In this document: positions 51,813 to 63,378 of the stretch, one piece after another | Numbering within the stretch: position 1 is the first letter of the stretch | Layout of the letters: each line of letters starts with the position of its first letter | NCBI RefSeq assembly: GCF_026409565.1 | Contig: NZ_CP112881.1 | Coordinates: 1,101,501 to 1,165,500, forward strand | Direction: 5' to 3' | DNA: 64,000 bases | Origin: Sneathiella aquimaris | GTDB lineage: Bacteria; Pseudomonadota; Alphaproteobacteria; Sneathiellales; Sneathiellaceae | The notes under the pieces: generated by a model | What the model was told of the DNA's origin: nothing | Database searches by the model: none | The model's input: the letters and a program-made list of their open reading frames with translations, nothing else | Made by a program: the position numbers and the translations under genes

Positions 51813-52664
51813 ATGATGGCTATGGTTAAAAAAATTGTCGCCCTATTTGCTGCTTTTGCAGTATCGGCGCTGACAATGGGGAACGCCGTTGCGGCCCAGG
51901 GACAGGCTACTCCATGGCAATTGGGATTTCAGGATGCATTCTCCCCAGTTGCTCACCAAATGAATGATTTTCACAATCTGCTATTGGTCATTATCACGGC
52001 CATTACGCTTTTTGTGCTTCTTCTTCTTGTCTATGTTGTTATTCGATTTAACCGGAAGGCCAATCCAACGCCTTCGAAAACATCGCACAACACATTGATT
52101 GAATTTGTCTGGACGGTAGTGCCGATCCTGATCCTTATCGCCATCGCGGTACCTTCTTTCAAACTTCTCTACTATGGAGATCGTGTCGAGAAAGCGGACA
52201 TGACCATCAAAGCCATCGGTTACCAGTGGTATTGGGGTTATGAGTATGTCGACGAAGATAATCTTGCTTTTGAAGCTGTGATGCTTGAAGAAGACGAACT
52301 TAAAGAAGGTCAGCCACGGTTGTTGGCAACTGACAATACAATTGTTCTTCCGATCGATACAAATATTCGACTGCTGGTTACAGCGGAAGATGTTCTTCAT
52401 TCTTGGGCGATGCCAGCATTTGGCGTCAAGATGGATGCCGTTCCGGGCCGTCTTAACGAGACTTGGATGCGGATTGAGAAAGAAGGCATGTATTACGGTC
52501 AGTGCTCTGAGTTGTGCGGTGCCCGCCATGGCTTCATGCCGATTATGGTGAAAGCTGTCAGCAAAGAAGACTACAAAGCTTGGCTTGTAAAAGCGAAAGA
52601 AGAATTCGCGAGCGCGGGTGGGGAGGCTTTGAAAATCGCCGACGCATCTGCTGTCACACAATAA
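51813..52664 (+). CDS. ctaC: Cytochrome c oxidase subunit II
   Basis: 283 residues: a signal peptide (VKKIVALFAAFAVSALTMG...AVA), two membrane segments (about 48-70 and 95-112), and a periplasmic cupredoxin domain with the CuA ligands in CSELCGARHGFMPI. The aromatic patch YQWYWGYEY accepts electrons from cytochrome c. There is no C-terminal cytochrome c fusion, so this is an aa3-type subunit. First gene of the cox cluster; start may be either of two adjacent ATGs. Confidence 0.97.
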   Translation: MMAMVKKIVALFAAFAVSALTMGNAVAAQGQATPWQLGFQDAFSPVAHQMNDFHNLLLVIITAITLFVLLLLVYVVIRFNRKANPTPSKTSHNTLIEFVWTVVPILILIAIAVPSFKLLYYGDRVEKADMTIKAIGYQWYWGYEYVDEDNLAFEAVMLEEDELKEGQPRLLATDNTIVLPIDTNIRLLVTAEDVLHSWAMPAFGVKMDAVPGRLNETWMRIEKEGMYYGQCSELCGARHGFMPIMVKAVSKEDYKAWLVKAKEEFASAGGEALKIADASAVTQ

Positions 52665-52672
52665 TCCGTTAG

Positions 52673-54292
<1,620 letters not shown>

Positions 54293-54306
54293 CGACGGAG
54301 TGCTTG

Positions 54307-55224
54307 GTGTCTGACACAAGTATCATTCGGGACACAGAAGCTCGCGCTGATTATTCATCGGCGCGAGCAAGTGACTATTTTGCCCTCTTGAAACCAAGGG
54401 TGATGTCGCTTGTCGTGTTCACCGGCTTGGTCGGATTGGCCGTTGCACCGGGTTCTTTGCATCCTGTTCTTGCGTTCACAGCATTGCTTTGCATCGCGGT
54501 TGGGGCAGGCGCATCCGGTGCGATTAATATGTGGTATGATGCCGATATTGATCAGGTTATGGAGCGGACAAAAAACCGTCCTGTACCGTCTGGAAAGGTA
54601 ACAGCGAACGAGGCTTTGGCTGTTGGCGTAAGCCTATCAGTTGCTTCAGTCGTTTTGATGGGGCTCGCAATTAATCTGGTGGCAGCTGCATTGCTGGCGA
54701 TCACCATCGGGTTCTACATTTTCGTTTACACAATGTGGCTGAAACGTCGGACACCGCAGAATATTGTTATCGGCGGCGCAGCTGGCGCTTTTCCTCCCAT
54801 GATCGGGTGGGCTTCTGTGACCGGTGATGTCAGCATTGAATCGATTGTTCTCTTCGCCATTATTTTTATGTGGACACCTCCACATTTTTGGGCTTTGTCC
54901 TTGTGGCGGGATATCGATTACGCGAAGGCCGGTGTTCCTATGTTGCCGGTTGTTGCCGGCCGGGAGGCGACCCGCAAGCAGGTCGTTATCTATAGTGTTC
55001 TGCTGTTCCCAGTGGCAGTGATGCCTTATTTTCTGGGATATGCTGGTCTTTTTTATGGTATTGGATCGGCAATTCTGGGCGGTATCTTCCTGTTCGGTGC
55101 GTTAAAGGTCTGGGTTAAGAAAGACGAGAAAAGCGCGAAACAGCTTTTTGCTTTTTCTCTTCTGTACCTCTTTTTAATTTTCGCCATATTGCTTGGTGAA
55201 AACATCGTGAAAGGCATTTTGTAA
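54307..55224 (+). CDS. ctaB: Protoheme IX farnesyltransferase (heme O synthase)
   Basis: Makes heme O, precursor of heme A. UbiA-like membrane protein of 305 residues with the Asp motif [23 protein letters not shown] and a second acidic motif near [17 protein letters not shown] start at GTG 54307: CGGAG precedes it by six bases, while the TTG one codon earlier is too close. The ctaA step (heme A synthase) is not in the window. Confidence 0.95.
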   Translation: MSDTSIIRDTEARADYSSARASDYFALLKPRVMSLVVFTGLVGLAVAPGSLHPVLAFTALLCIAVGAGASGAINMWYDADIDQVMERTKNRPVPSGKVTANEALAVGVSLSVASVVLMGLAINLVAAALLAITIGFYIFVYTMWLKRRTPQNIVIGGAAGAFPPMIGWASVTGDVSIESIVLFAIIFMWTPPHFWALSLWRDIDYAKAGVPMLPVVAGREATRKQVVIYSVLLFPVAVMPYFLGYAGLFYGIGSAILGGIFLFGALKVWVKKDEKSAKQLFAFSLLYLFLIFAILLGENIVKGIL

Positions 55225-55225
55225 A

Positions 55226-55351
55226 ATGGCTGAGGACGATGAACGCAAAAAAATGCGTAATCGCAATCTGGTTGTCGGCGGCATATTGTTTGCCCTCGTT
55301 ATTCTTTTTTACCTCATCACTGTTGTAAAAATGACGGGAGCTGGTGGATGA
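55226..55351 (+). CDS. CoxF-like small membrane protein
   Basis: 41 residues: a charged start (MAEDDERKKMRNRN), one membrane segment (LVVGGILFALVILFYLITVV) and a short tail. It begins one base after the ctaB stop, and its TGA overlaps the ctaG ATG by 4 bp. Small single-pass proteins in this place in alphaproteobacterial cox clusters are annotated CoxF. Role unproven; assembly is likely. Confidence 0.72.
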   Translation: MAEDDERKKMRNRNLVVGGILFALVILFYLITVVKMTGAGG

Positions 55352-55953
55352 CGACTGAGACTGCAAAAAAATCGAAACGCCTTGCTGTCGTTCTTGTTGG
55401 ACTGGCTGCGGGCATGGTGGGGATGGCTTATGCCGCTGTCCCACTATACGATTTGTTTTGTCGTGTTACGGGATATGGCGGAACCACCCAGCAGGCGTCT
55501 ATGGCGTCAGATGTGATTCTGGATCGGGAGATTACTGTCGGGTTTGATGCGAACACATCGCGGAAAATGCCGTGGGAATTCAAACCAGTCAAAAAAACGA
55601 TTACGTTAAAGATTGGCCAGACGGGATTGGCTTTTTATGAAGCTTATAACCCGACCGATCAGACGATTACGGGAACGGCATCCTTTAATGTGACGCCACA
55701 AAAAGTTGGTCAGTATTTTACAAAGATTGATTGTTTTTGTTTTACTGAGCAAACCTTGAAGCCGGGGCAACGGGTAGATATGCCGGTGACATTCTTTGTC
55801 GATCCGGAAATCGCCAGTGATCCAAATACAAAAGAAGTGGAAACAATTACATTGTCCTACACTTTCTTTCCGATAGAACCGGAAGAAGAAACTGAGGAAG
55901 AGACTGTTTCCAGCGTTGATAACGCGGCAAAAAAAGCCGTAGAAACTAACTAA
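55348..55953 (+). CDS. ctaG: Cytochrome c oxidase assembly protein CtaG (Cox11)
   Basis: Delivers copper to the CuB site of subunit I. 201 residues, one N-terminal membrane segment, then a periplasmic beta domain with the copper motif [21 protein letters not shown]-terminus after about 180 is an acidic extension (EPEEETEEE) not needed for the fold. Follows the small CoxF-like gene by an ATGA overlap. Confidence 0.95.
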   Translation: MTTETAKKSKRLAVVLVGLAAGMVGMAYAAVPLYDLFCRVTGYGGTTQQASMASDVILDREITVGFDANTSRKMPWEFKPVKKTITLKIGQTGLAFYEAYNPTDQTITGTASFNVTPQKVGQYFTKIDCFCFTEQTLKPGQRVDMPVTFFVDPEIASDPNTKEVETITLSYTFFPIEPEEETEEETVSSVDNAAKKAVETN

Positions 55954-56014
55954 CCCTTTTGGGGGTCCTATTGATAAAACCGGGGGGAATCCGGTTAGAT
56001 TGCAGGAGTTGAAG

Positions 56015-56809
56015 ATGGCAGATTCACACGCCAAACAACATGATTACCATCTCGTCGATCCGAGCCCATGGCCGGCATTGGCGTCTTTGTCTGCTTTTAT
56101 TGCCGCCATTGGCGCGGTTATGTGGATGCATGACAAGGGCTTTGCGGTATTCACCATCGGTATGATCATGTTGCTGTATACCGCCTATGTCTGGTGGCGC
56201 GACGTTGTCAAAGAAGGCGAGCATCAAGGGCACCATACACCTGTGGTCCAACTTGGACTTCGCTATGGCATGATTATGTTTATTGCATCAGAGGTTATGT
56301 TCTTTGTTGCATGGTTCTGGGCCTACTTTAATGCGGCCTTTTTCCCAACGGAAGCCGTTGGCAGCGTTTGGCCACCAGAGGGAATTCAAACCTTCGATCC
56401 ATGGACTCTTCCCTTTGTGAATACATTAATCCTGCTGACATCCGGGACAACAGTGACATGGGCCCATCACGCTTTGCAGCACGGTGATCGGAAGGGGCTT
56501 ATTCAAGGCCTTATCCTGACTGTGATCCTGGGGGCAGTTTTCTCAGTCGTTCAGGGATATGAATATTCTCATGCGGCCTTCGGGTTTACTGACGGGATTT
56601 ATGCGTCAACCTTCTATATGGCCACTGGTTTTCATGGTGCGCACGTTTTGATCGGAACGATCTTCTTGTTGGTCTGTTTGATCCGGGCGACTAAAGGCCA
56701 CTTTACTGAAAAACACCATTTCGGTTTTGAAGCTGCTGCCTGGTATTGGCACTTTGTTGACGTGGTATGGTTGTTCTTGTTCGCCGCCATTTACTGGTGG
56801 GGTGCCTAA
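56015..56809 (+). CDS. ctaE: Cytochrome c oxidase subunit III
   Basis: 264 residues with seven membrane segments and the subunit III signatures [47 protein letters not shown] and [25 protein letters not shown] 56015 with CAGGAG upstream is preferred over a TTG at 56000. Last gene of the cox set before a terminator. Confidence 0.97.
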   Translation: MADSHAKQHDYHLVDPSPWPALASLSAFIAAIGAVMWMHDKGFAVFTIGMIMLLYTAYVWWRDVVKEGEHQGHHTPVVQLGLRYGMIMFIASEVMFFVAWFWAYFNAAFFPTEAVGSVWPPEGIQTFDPWTLPFVNTLILLTSGTTVTWAHHALQHGDRKGLIQGLILTVILGAVFSVVQGYEYSHAAFGFTDGIYASTFYMATGFHGAHVLIGTIFLLVCLIRATKGHFTEKHHFGFEAAAWYWHFVDVVWLFLFAAIYWWGA

Positions 56810-56903
56810 GACGCCTTCCCCTTCCGGCCGGCTAACGTCTGGTCGATATTGAAAAGCTGCGCAGAACACCATTCCTGCAACTGCTGTTCACGCAGATCAA
56901 TTG

Positions 56904-56942
56904 AAAACAGGCCTCTCTCTTGCCGAGGGGCCTGTTTTTTTG
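56904..56942 (+). terminator. Intrinsic terminator of cox operon
   Basis: AAAACAGGCC and GGCCTGTTTT form a 10-bp stem with a further internal CCTC/GAGG pairing, followed by T7. It separates ctaE from surf1. Confidence 0.82.
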
Positions 56943-57044
56943 TGCATTGAAATTCATTGTAATTGCCATGCCGGACCTTTAAATGGAAACAAGAGTATCC
57001 TATGGTAAATCTCAATTTTGAACCAAAGACGTAAGTCCCATATC

Positions 57045-57758
57045 ATGAAAAATTTTTCTCCCGGTTTTTGGCCAACGGTCATGACTATTCCCATTGTTAT
57101 CGTGCTGCTCACTTTAAGCATCTGGCAGCTAAACCGTTACGCCTGGAAGGTAGAATTGATTGACCATTTGTCAGCTCAATTGGCCCTGGACCCGGTTGAT
57201 TTGCCAACAGGCGATGTTGTACTTTCCGAATGGGAACACCGCAAGGTTCGCCTGCGCGGAGAATTTCTTCACGAAAAGGAAATTCACCTTTTCAGCCATG
57301 CCGACAAAGGGCGTAAGGGGTTTCAGATAATAACCCCCTTTAAACGGGCTGAAACCGGGCAAATCTATCTGGTTAATCGGGGTTGGGTGAACGAAGGGTT
57401 CAAGGATCCTGAAAATAGGACTGAAGGCTTAATAAGCGGCGTCGTGAACGTCACAGGGGTTGTTCGGAAACCCTGGACGAAAAGTTATGATTTTCTGCCG
57501 GATAATAACCGGGCAACCAACGTCTGGCTGTATGGCGACCTTGCCCAAATGGCGGCGCATCAAAATGTAGAAGCCGCACCGTTTTTTATTGAACTCGACG
57601 CAACTCCTGTTCCAGGCGGATGGCCAATTGGCGGGCAAACGCGTATCTCCATACCCAATAATCATCTGGAATATTTCATTACCTGGCTGGGCCTTGCAGC
57701 AGCAATGCTGGCGATTTACATTTTTTACGGTATCGGTAAAGCCAAGAAAAAGGATTAG
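57045..57758 (+). CDS. SURF1 family cytochrome oxidase biogenesis protein
   Basis: 237 residues from ATG 57045: membrane segments at both ends (TVMTIPIVIVLLTLSIWQL and ITWLGLAAAMLAIYIFY) flank a periplasmic domain with the SURF1 pattern LRGEFLHEKEIHLF, ITPFKRAETGQIYLVNRGWV and HLEYFITWLGLA. Surf1 helps insert heme a into subunit I. It is separated from ctaE by a terminator, so it may have its own promoter. The DUF983 gene often found before it is absent. Confidence 0.92.
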   Translation: MKNFSPGFWPTVMTIPIVIVLLTLSIWQLNRYAWKVELIDHLSAQLALDPVDLPTGDVVLSEWEHRKVRLRGEFLHEKEIHLFSHADKGRKGFQIITPFKRAETGQIYLVNRGWVNEGFKDPENRTEGLISGVVNVTGVVRKPWTKSYDFLPDNNRATNVWLYGDLAQMAAHQNVEAAPFFIELDATPVPGGWPIGGQTRISIPNNHLEYFITWLGLAAAMLAIYIFYGIGKAKKKD

Positions 57759-57768
57759 AGATCCAAGT

Positions 57769-59256
57769 ATGTCTGCATATGCGAAATTAGAGCAGCTTTT
57801 TCATAAGCGGTCTGTTCTTTCGGGGGCGAGCGCCATTCTTCATTGGGACAACGCCGTCATGATGCCAGACGGCGGGGCGGAAAGCCGGTCAGAACAATTG
57901 GCAACGCTTGGCCTTATGTCTCATGAATTGCTGAAGGGGCCGGCCGTGGAAAACTGGCTGGAAGAGGCTTCTTCTGAAACCCTTGATGAGTGGCAAACAG
58001 CGAACCTGAGGGAAATGAATAACCAATGGCGTCATGGGAACGCTGTTGAAGGCTCTTTGGTTGAGGCGTTGTCGCGAGCAACGTCACAATGCGAAATGAC
58101 CTGGCGCGCAGCGCGCGAAGAAAACGACTTTTCAGTCTTGCAAGAAGAGTTGGAGAAGGTTGTTTCCTTGACGCAGGAAATGGCCATGGCGAAGGCAGAG
58201 GCCTTCGGTGTAACGGCTTATGATGCGCTGCTTGATCAGTTTGAACCCGGCTGCACCGCAGAGGCAATTGATGTCCTGTTTGACGATTTAGGGGCTTTTT
58301 TACCGGGCTTCCTGGATCAAGTTTTGGAAAAACAACGCGTAAATGGCCGCGGTGAAAAACCCGAAGGGCCTTTTCCGATAGAGGTTCAGCGCGATCTTGG
58401 CGAAGCCTTCATGAGGGCGTTGACCTTTGATTTTAATCACGGGCGTCTTGATACCAGCCACCATCCTTTTACAGGGGGAACACCAGACGATGTCAGGCTA
58501 ACGACCCGTTATGAAGAGGATGATTTCACCCAAAGCCTTATGGGAACGTTGCATGAAACGGGTCATGCCCTGTACGAGCAGAATTTGCCGCTTAAATGGC
58601 GTCATCAACCGGTTGGTCAGGCTCGTGGCATGGCGATGCATGAAAGCCAGTCGCTTCTGATTGAGATGCAGCTTTCTCGAGGTCCGGAATTTCTCCAATA
58701 CGCCATCCCGATTATTCGCGATGCGTTTAAAGGAGAGGGTGAAAATTGGACATTTGCAAATCTGAAACAGTTTTATCATCGTGTAGAGAGGGGCTTCATT
58801 CGGGTAGACGCGGATGAAGTGACCTATCCCCTTCATGTTATTTTACGGTACCGATTGGAAAAGGCGCTTTTATCGGGGGATTTAAAAGTCAAAGACCTGC
58901 CGGGTGCCTGGAATGAAGGGATGATGAGTTTGCTGGGCGTAACGCCGCCCAATGACCGGCTTGGCTGTCTTCAGGACATCCACTGGCCAGGAGGCGCGAT
59001 CGGTTATTTCCCGACTTATACAATGGGCGCACTGGCTGCAGCTCAATTGTTTGAGGCTGCAAGAAATGATCTTTCTAACATGAACGCAGACATCAGAGCC
59101 GGAAAATTTGAACCGCTTGTGGGCTGGCTTAAAAAACATGTTCACCAAATGGGGAGCCTTAAAAGCACCGATCAGATGTTGGAAGACGCCACCGGTAAAA
59201 AAATGGGGACAGACGCCTTTAAAGTCCATCTGACTGATCGTTATCTTAAAGGCTAA
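57769..59256 (+). CDS. M32 family metallocarboxypeptidase
   Basis: 495 residues from ATG 57769. The zinc site is HETGH (GTLHETGHALYEQ), and MAMHESQSLLIEMQ provides the third ligand, as in Taq carboxypeptidase. GSILHWD-like ASAILHWDNAVMMPDGG and GALAAAQLF are typical. Normal family length. The long frame to 57589 overlaps surf1 and is unsupported. It follows surf1 by 10 bp and may be cotranscribed. Cytosolic; releases C-terminal amino acids. Confidence 0.93.
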   Translation: MSAYAKLEQLFHKRSVLSGASAILHWDNAVMMPDGGAESRSEQLATLGLMSHELLKGPAVENWLEEASSETLDEWQTANLREMNNQWRHGNAVEGSLVEALSRATSQCEMTWRAAREENDFSVLQEELEKVVSLTQEMAMAKAEAFGVTAYDALLDQFEPGCTAEAIDVLFDDLGAFLPGFLDQVLEKQRVNGRGEKPEGPFPIEVQRDLGEAFMRALTFDFNHGRLDTSHHPFTGGTPDDVRLTTRYEEDDFTQSLMGTLHETGHALYEQNLPLKWRHQPVGQARGMAMHESQSLLIEMQLSRGPEFLQYAIPIIRDAFKGEGENWTFANLKQFYHRVERGFIRVDADEVTYPLHVILRYRLEKALLSGDLKVKDLPGAWNEGMMSLLGVTPPNDRLGCLQDIHWPGGAIGYFPTYTMGALAAAQLFEAARNDLSNMNADIRAGKFEPLVGWLKKHVHQMGSLKSTDQMLEDATGKKMGTDAFKVHLTDRYLKG

Positions 59257-59338
59257 TTTACCTGTAAATCTGCTGAATTTAAGTATAGAACATTAGGCTG
59301 TTTGATTTGAGGCCGCAATTCCTAACTGGAGAGACACG

Positions 59339-60739
59339 GTGCGATACATAAGTACACGCGGGGAAGCACCAGCGTTAAATTTTGAAGATGTGGTTTTAAC
59401 TGGTCTGGCCAGAGACGGCGGGTTGTATGTTCCGGAAACCTGGCCGCAGATGTCTCATCAGGAAATTCGTGATCTCGCTGGTGAAAGTTATGCCGAGGTT
59501 GCAGCGATTGTTCTTCAACCTTTCCTTGGCGATAGTGTGAGCCCGTCTGATTTTAGGCAGATGACGGAAAAGGCGTATGGGGCTTTCTCCCATAAAGCCG
59601 TTGTTCCTCTGTCACAGCTGGATGCCAACGATTTTTTGATGGAGCTGTATCACGGCCCGACTTTGGCTTTTAAGGATGTGGCACTGCAACTGTTGGGGCT
59701 GCTCTATGATCACCTGCTTGGCCGGAAAAACAAAAAAGTAACGATTGTCGGTGCTACATCCGGGGATACAGGCTCTGCTGCGATTGAAGCCTGCCGGGGC
59801 CGGGATGCGGTAGATATTTTTATCCTGCATCCTGCCGGAAGGGTGTCTGATGTACAGCGCCGTCAAATGACGACTGTCTTGGACAGTAACGTGCACAATA
59901 TTGCTGTTGATGGTGATTTTGATGACTGTCAGGCGCTAGTAAAAGCCTTGTTTAATGATCTGGATTTTCGGGATCAGTATGCGGTATCCGCTGTGAATTC
60001 CATTAACTGGGCCCGGGTTATGGCGCAAATCGTCTATTATTTTACGACGGCGATTAGTCTGGGAGGACCAGGACGGGCCATTTCATATTCGGTGCCAAGT
60101 GGAAATTTTGGTGACATTTATGCCGGTTATTGCGCGGCTAAAATGGGTTTGCCAATTGAACAATTGATCGTAGCGACAAACCGGAATGATATTCTGTCGC
60201 GGTTTTTTAATACGGGCGAATATATCAAAGAAGGTGTTGATCCCACCATTAGTCCCAGTATGGATATTCAGGTCTCCAGTAATTTTGAACGTTTTCTGTT
60301 TGACCTTTACGGGCAGGATGGCGCTGCCGTGAAAGAGATGATGCGGCAACTGGATGAAGACGGAGGATTTACCGTTAATATGTCACAACTCAATAACGCT
60401 ACTTTCTCGGCCGCAAAATGCGACGAGCAGGAGACATTGGATGTGATTGCAAAAACCTTGAAGGAAAATGGCAAACTGGTTGACCCGCATACTGCTGTCG
60501 GCCTGAAAGCCGCGGCGGACTGCCGTAGGAATGTGAAAACACCAATGGTGACGTTAGCGACGGCTCATCCTGCTAAATTCCCGGCTGCTGTAGAAAAAGC
60601 GACTGGGCATTATCCTGAGTTACCAGGGCATATGGCCGATTTATTTGAACGGGAAGAAAAAATGGATCATCTGCCTAATGATCTTTCCTCCCTGCAAACC
60701 TATATTAGAGAACGGGCGCGTATTTTAAGCGCTGATTGA
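59339..60739 (+). CDS. thrC: Threonine synthase
   Basis: PLP enzyme of 466 residues that converts O-phosphohomoserine to threonine. PLP lysine in GPTLAFKDVALQ, phosphate-binding SGDTGSAAIEA, and NSINWARVMAQIVYYF confirm it. Starts with GTG 59339 and a good TGGAGAG site. The long form is typical of Gram-negative ThrC. Its stop is 14 bp before the M16 gene. Confidence 0.96.
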   Translation: MRYISTRGEAPALNFEDVVLTGLARDGGLYVPETWPQMSHQEIRDLAGESYAEVAAIVLQPFLGDSVSPSDFRQMTEKAYGAFSHKAVVPLSQLDANDFLMELYHGPTLAFKDVALQLLGLLYDHLLGRKNKKVTIVGATSGDTGSAAIEACRGRDAVDIFILHPAGRVSDVQRRQMTTVLDSNVHNIAVDGDFDDCQALVKALFNDLDFRDQYAVSAVNSINWARVMAQIVYYFTTAISLGGPGRAISYSVPSGNFGDIYAGYCAAKMGLPIEQLIVATNRNDILSRFFNTGEYIKEGVDPTISPSMDIQVSSNFERFLFDLYGQDGAAVKEMMRQLDEDGGFTVNMSQLNNATFSAAKCDEQETLDVIAKTLKENGKLVDPHTAVGLKAAADCRRNVKTPMVTLATAHPAKFPAAVEKATGHYPELPGHMADLFEREEKMDHLPNDLSSLQTYIRERARILSAD

Positions 60740-60753
60740 CAGAAAGTTATCGA

Positions 60754-62016
60754 ATGAACCTTCAGGTTTCTACGCTAGAAAATGGGATGCGGGTCATTTC
60801 TGATCCCATGCCCAACCTTGAAACATCTGCCGTTGGTGTCTGGGTTGATACCGGGGCCCGCCACGAGACACCGGAACAAAATGGCATCTCCCATGTTCTT
60901 GAGCATATGGCATTCAAGGGAACGGAGACCCGTTCCGCCTATGATATTGCTGAGAGCATCGAGGCTGTTGGTGGACATTTGAACGCCTACACGAGCCGCG
61001 ATCAGACCGCGTATTATGCGCGCGTTTTAAAAGACGATCTGGGTCTGGCAACGGAAATACTGTCTGACATATTACAACATTCAACCTTTGATCAGGACGA
61101 ATTGGCCCGTGAAAAAGAAGTGATTGTTCAGGAAATCGGCCAAACGAATGATACGCCGGACGATATCATTTTTGATCACCTTCAGGAAACTGCATATGCA
61201 AATCAGGCGGTGGGACGTTCTATCTTGGGAACTGCAGAGCGGGTTCGTGGTTTTACGCGCGAAACAGTTTCCGGATATATGAAAGATCGCTATTTGGCCC
61301 CGCAACTTGTTCTGAGTGCATCCGGAGCGGTTGACCATGACGAATTGGTCCGCATGGCAGAGGATATGTTCTCTGGTCTTGCAAAAGAGGGTCAAACAGG
61401 GATGGAAGACGCCCGTTATACCGGTGGTGACTACCGTGAAGCGCGTGATCTGGAACAGGTTCATTTTGCGCTATCCGTGCCAGGACTTTCCTATCAGGAC
61501 GAAGATTTTTATGCAGTTCAGGTTTTATCCGGGCTGCTGGGCGGTGGGATGTCATCGCGTTTGTTTCAGGAAGTGCGGGAAAAAAGAGGGTTATGCTATT
61601 CCGTTTTTGCGTTTTCGTCTTCTTTTGCGGATGCAGGGTTATTCACTGTATATGCAGGAACCGGCGCGGAACAGATTGGTGAACTGGGCGGCGTTATCTG
61701 TGATGAGTTAATTCGCGCAACCAGTGATATCACAGAGGCTGAGGTTGCCCGTGCCCGTGCACAACATAAAGCGGCACTGTTGATGGGGCAGGAAAGTCCA
61801 GCAGCCAGATGCGAAGTCCATGCCCGCCAGATGTTGATCTATGACCGTGTTATTTCTCCTCAGGAAATTTCTGAAAAGATCGAAGCGGTTACGCCGGAAC
61901 ATCTGCAAAAAGTGGCGAAAAGGCTGTTTTGTAACGTTTCTCCAACGATTGCGGGTCTGGGACCAATTAAAAATCTTGATAAATTCGATCACTTTGCGGC
62001 AAGATTTGCAGGCTAG
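60754..62016 (+). CDS. M16 family peptidase, mitochondrial processing peptidase-like
   Basis: 420 residues from ATG 60754 without a signal peptide. The zinc motif HVLEH gives H47, E50 and H51, and LAREKEVIVQEIGQ carries the downstream Glu. LLGGGMSSRLFQEVREKRGLCYSV is the C-terminal signature. This cytosolic form is closest to the bacterial ancestor type of mitochondrial processing peptidase beta. Third M16 gene in the window; thrC-M16-GNAT is a common order in Alphaproteobacteria. Confidence 0.94.
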   Translation: MNLQVSTLENGMRVISDPMPNLETSAVGVWVDTGARHETPEQNGISHVLEHMAFKGTETRSAYDIAESIEAVGGHLNAYTSRDQTAYYARVLKDDLGLATEILSDILQHSTFDQDELAREKEVIVQEIGQTNDTPDDIIFDHLQETAYANQAVGRSILGTAERVRGFTRETVSGYMKDRYLAPQLVLSASGAVDHDELVRMAEDMFSGLAKEGQTGMEDARYTGGDYREARDLEQVHFALSVPGLSYQDEDFYAVQVLSGLLGGGMSSRLFQEVREKRGLCYSVFAFSSSFADAGLFTVYAGTGAEQIGELGGVICDELIRATSDITEAEVARARAQHKAALLMGQESPAARCEVHARQMLIYDRVISPQEISEKIEAVTPEHLQKVAKRLFCNVSPTIAGLGPIKNLDKFDHFAARFAG

Positions 62017-62055
62017 GCTTTTTTCTGGCTTGTCTGCATCTCTTACCCAAAGGAA

Positions 62056-62676
62056 ATGTCTTTGGATGATTTGAATGTAATCAACAGGTTTTTATATTTT
62101 GGCGCCCAAAAGCCGGTTGTGTCCGACCGGCTTTATATCCGCTATCCAAGGCTATCAGACTGGCAGCAATGGTCTGCGGTTCGGACGATTAGCCGGGATC
62201 ATCTGGTCCCGTGGGAACCTGTATGGTCACCCAATAATCTCAGTAAGGTGAATTTTAAAGCGCGGCTTCGGCATTACGCTCGGGATGCACGCGAAGATAT
62301 AGGTCATGCCTATTTTCTGTTTCGAAAAGACAATCATCAACTGATCGGTAGCATAACGCTGAGCAATATACGGCGGGGTGTTTCGCAAACCGGAAGCATT
62401 GGTTATTGGACTGGGCTGCCTTATATCCGAAAAGGTTACATGTTCGAAGCGTTATGTGCCTTGCTGCCGTTTATTTTTGAACATCACAGACTGAGGCGTG
62501 TTGAGGCCGCCTGTGTACCAGAGAATGCGGCCAGTGGATCCTTGTTGAGAAAAGTCGGTTTCATTGAGGAAGGGCGTGCGCGCGAGTATTTATGCATCAA
62601 TGGAACCTGGCAGGATCACCTTCTTTTTGCGTTGCTGGAGTCAGATAAAATTAACAGCACCGGCCCTCAGGCGTGA
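62056..62676 (+). CDS. GNAT acetyltransferase, RimJ/RimL-like
   Basis: 206 residues. GNAT elements: RLYIRYPRLSDWQQW, IGSITLSNI, the acetyl-CoA loop GYWTGLPYIRKGYMFEAL, and AACVPENAASGSLLRKVGFIEEG. RimJ acetylates ribosomal protein S5 or acts in 30S assembly; the target here is not proven. AAGGA lies too close to the ATG at 62056, so a TTG two codons on is an alternative start. The 3' end overlaps yqgE by 10 bp. Confidence 0.88.
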   Translation: MSLDDLNVINRFLYFGAQKPVVSDRLYIRYPRLSDWQQWSAVRTISRDHLVPWEPVWSPNNLSKVNFKARLRHYARDAREDIGHAYFLFRKDNHQLIGSITLSNIRRGVSQTGSIGYWTGLPYIRKGYMFEALCALLPFIFEHHRLRRVEAACVPENAASGSLLRKVGFIEEGRAREYLCINGTWQDHLLFALLESDKINSTGPQA

Positions 62677-63242
62677 CCAAGGTCAGAAGATAAGAGGCCC
62701 GGGTCAAATCCAAGTTTGTTAATTGCCGCTTGCCACTTTTTCTCTAGTTTCTCACCAAAAACCAGATCACTGTCGGCCTCGACAACCAGCCAGCCATTTC
62801 CCTGAATTTCCTGTTCCAGCTGACCGGGTCCCCACCCAGAATACCCCAAGGCAAGAAAACTGCTGTCTGGTCCATTTCCTTCTGCCATGCATTGGAGCAT
62901 GTCTAACGTCGCGGTGAGGGCAATGCCTTGACCTATTGGAATAGTTGTTTCGTGCACAAGATCGGTTGAATGAAGGACAAAGCCTCGTTCTGTTTCAACC
63001 GGGCCGCCAAAGTGGATATGTGGATTAGTTGACCTGGCGGTAACCGGAATATCAAGTTGGTCGAGCAATTCCTTAAAGGAAAGGACGCCCAGATCCTTGT
63101 TTAAGACAATGCCCATGGCACCGTCTTCAGTATGCGAGCAGAGCAGAATGATGGAGCGTTTGAACCGCGGGTCGGGCATTGTGGGCATTGCGACCAGTAT
63201 TTGACCTTCGAGATATCCTGTATCAATTTTTGTGCCTGTCAT
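62667..63242 (-). CDS. YqgE/AlgH family protein
   Basis: 191 residues of the DUF179 fold: GYLEGQILVAMPTMPDPRFKRSIILLCSH, GAMGIVLNKDLG, FGGPVETERGFVLHS and LALGYSGWGPGQLEQEIQGNGWL. Function is not firmly known; AlgH was linked to alginate regulation in Pseudomonas. ATG follows GAGAGATC. Divergent from the DsbD-like gene. Confidence 0.92.
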   Translation of the reverse strand: MTGTKIDTGYLEGQILVAMPTMPDPRFKRSIILLCSHTEDGAMGIVLNKDLGVLSFKELLDQLDIPVTARSTNPHIHFGGPVETERGFVLHSTDLVHETTIPIGQGIALTATLDMLQCMAEGNGPDSSFLALGYSGWGPGQLEQEIQGNGWLVVEADSDLVFGEKLEKKWQAAINKLGFDPGLLSSDLGHA

Positions 63243-63378
63243 GATCTCTCTTTAGTTTTTGTGTTTAACCCTCATCATATCGATGAAATAATTGTGACGT
63301 GCAACCTGAGCATATTGCCCTATATTTTAAAGCATTACGAACTCAATAACTATTAATCTGGTGCTGGGCTTTTAAAAA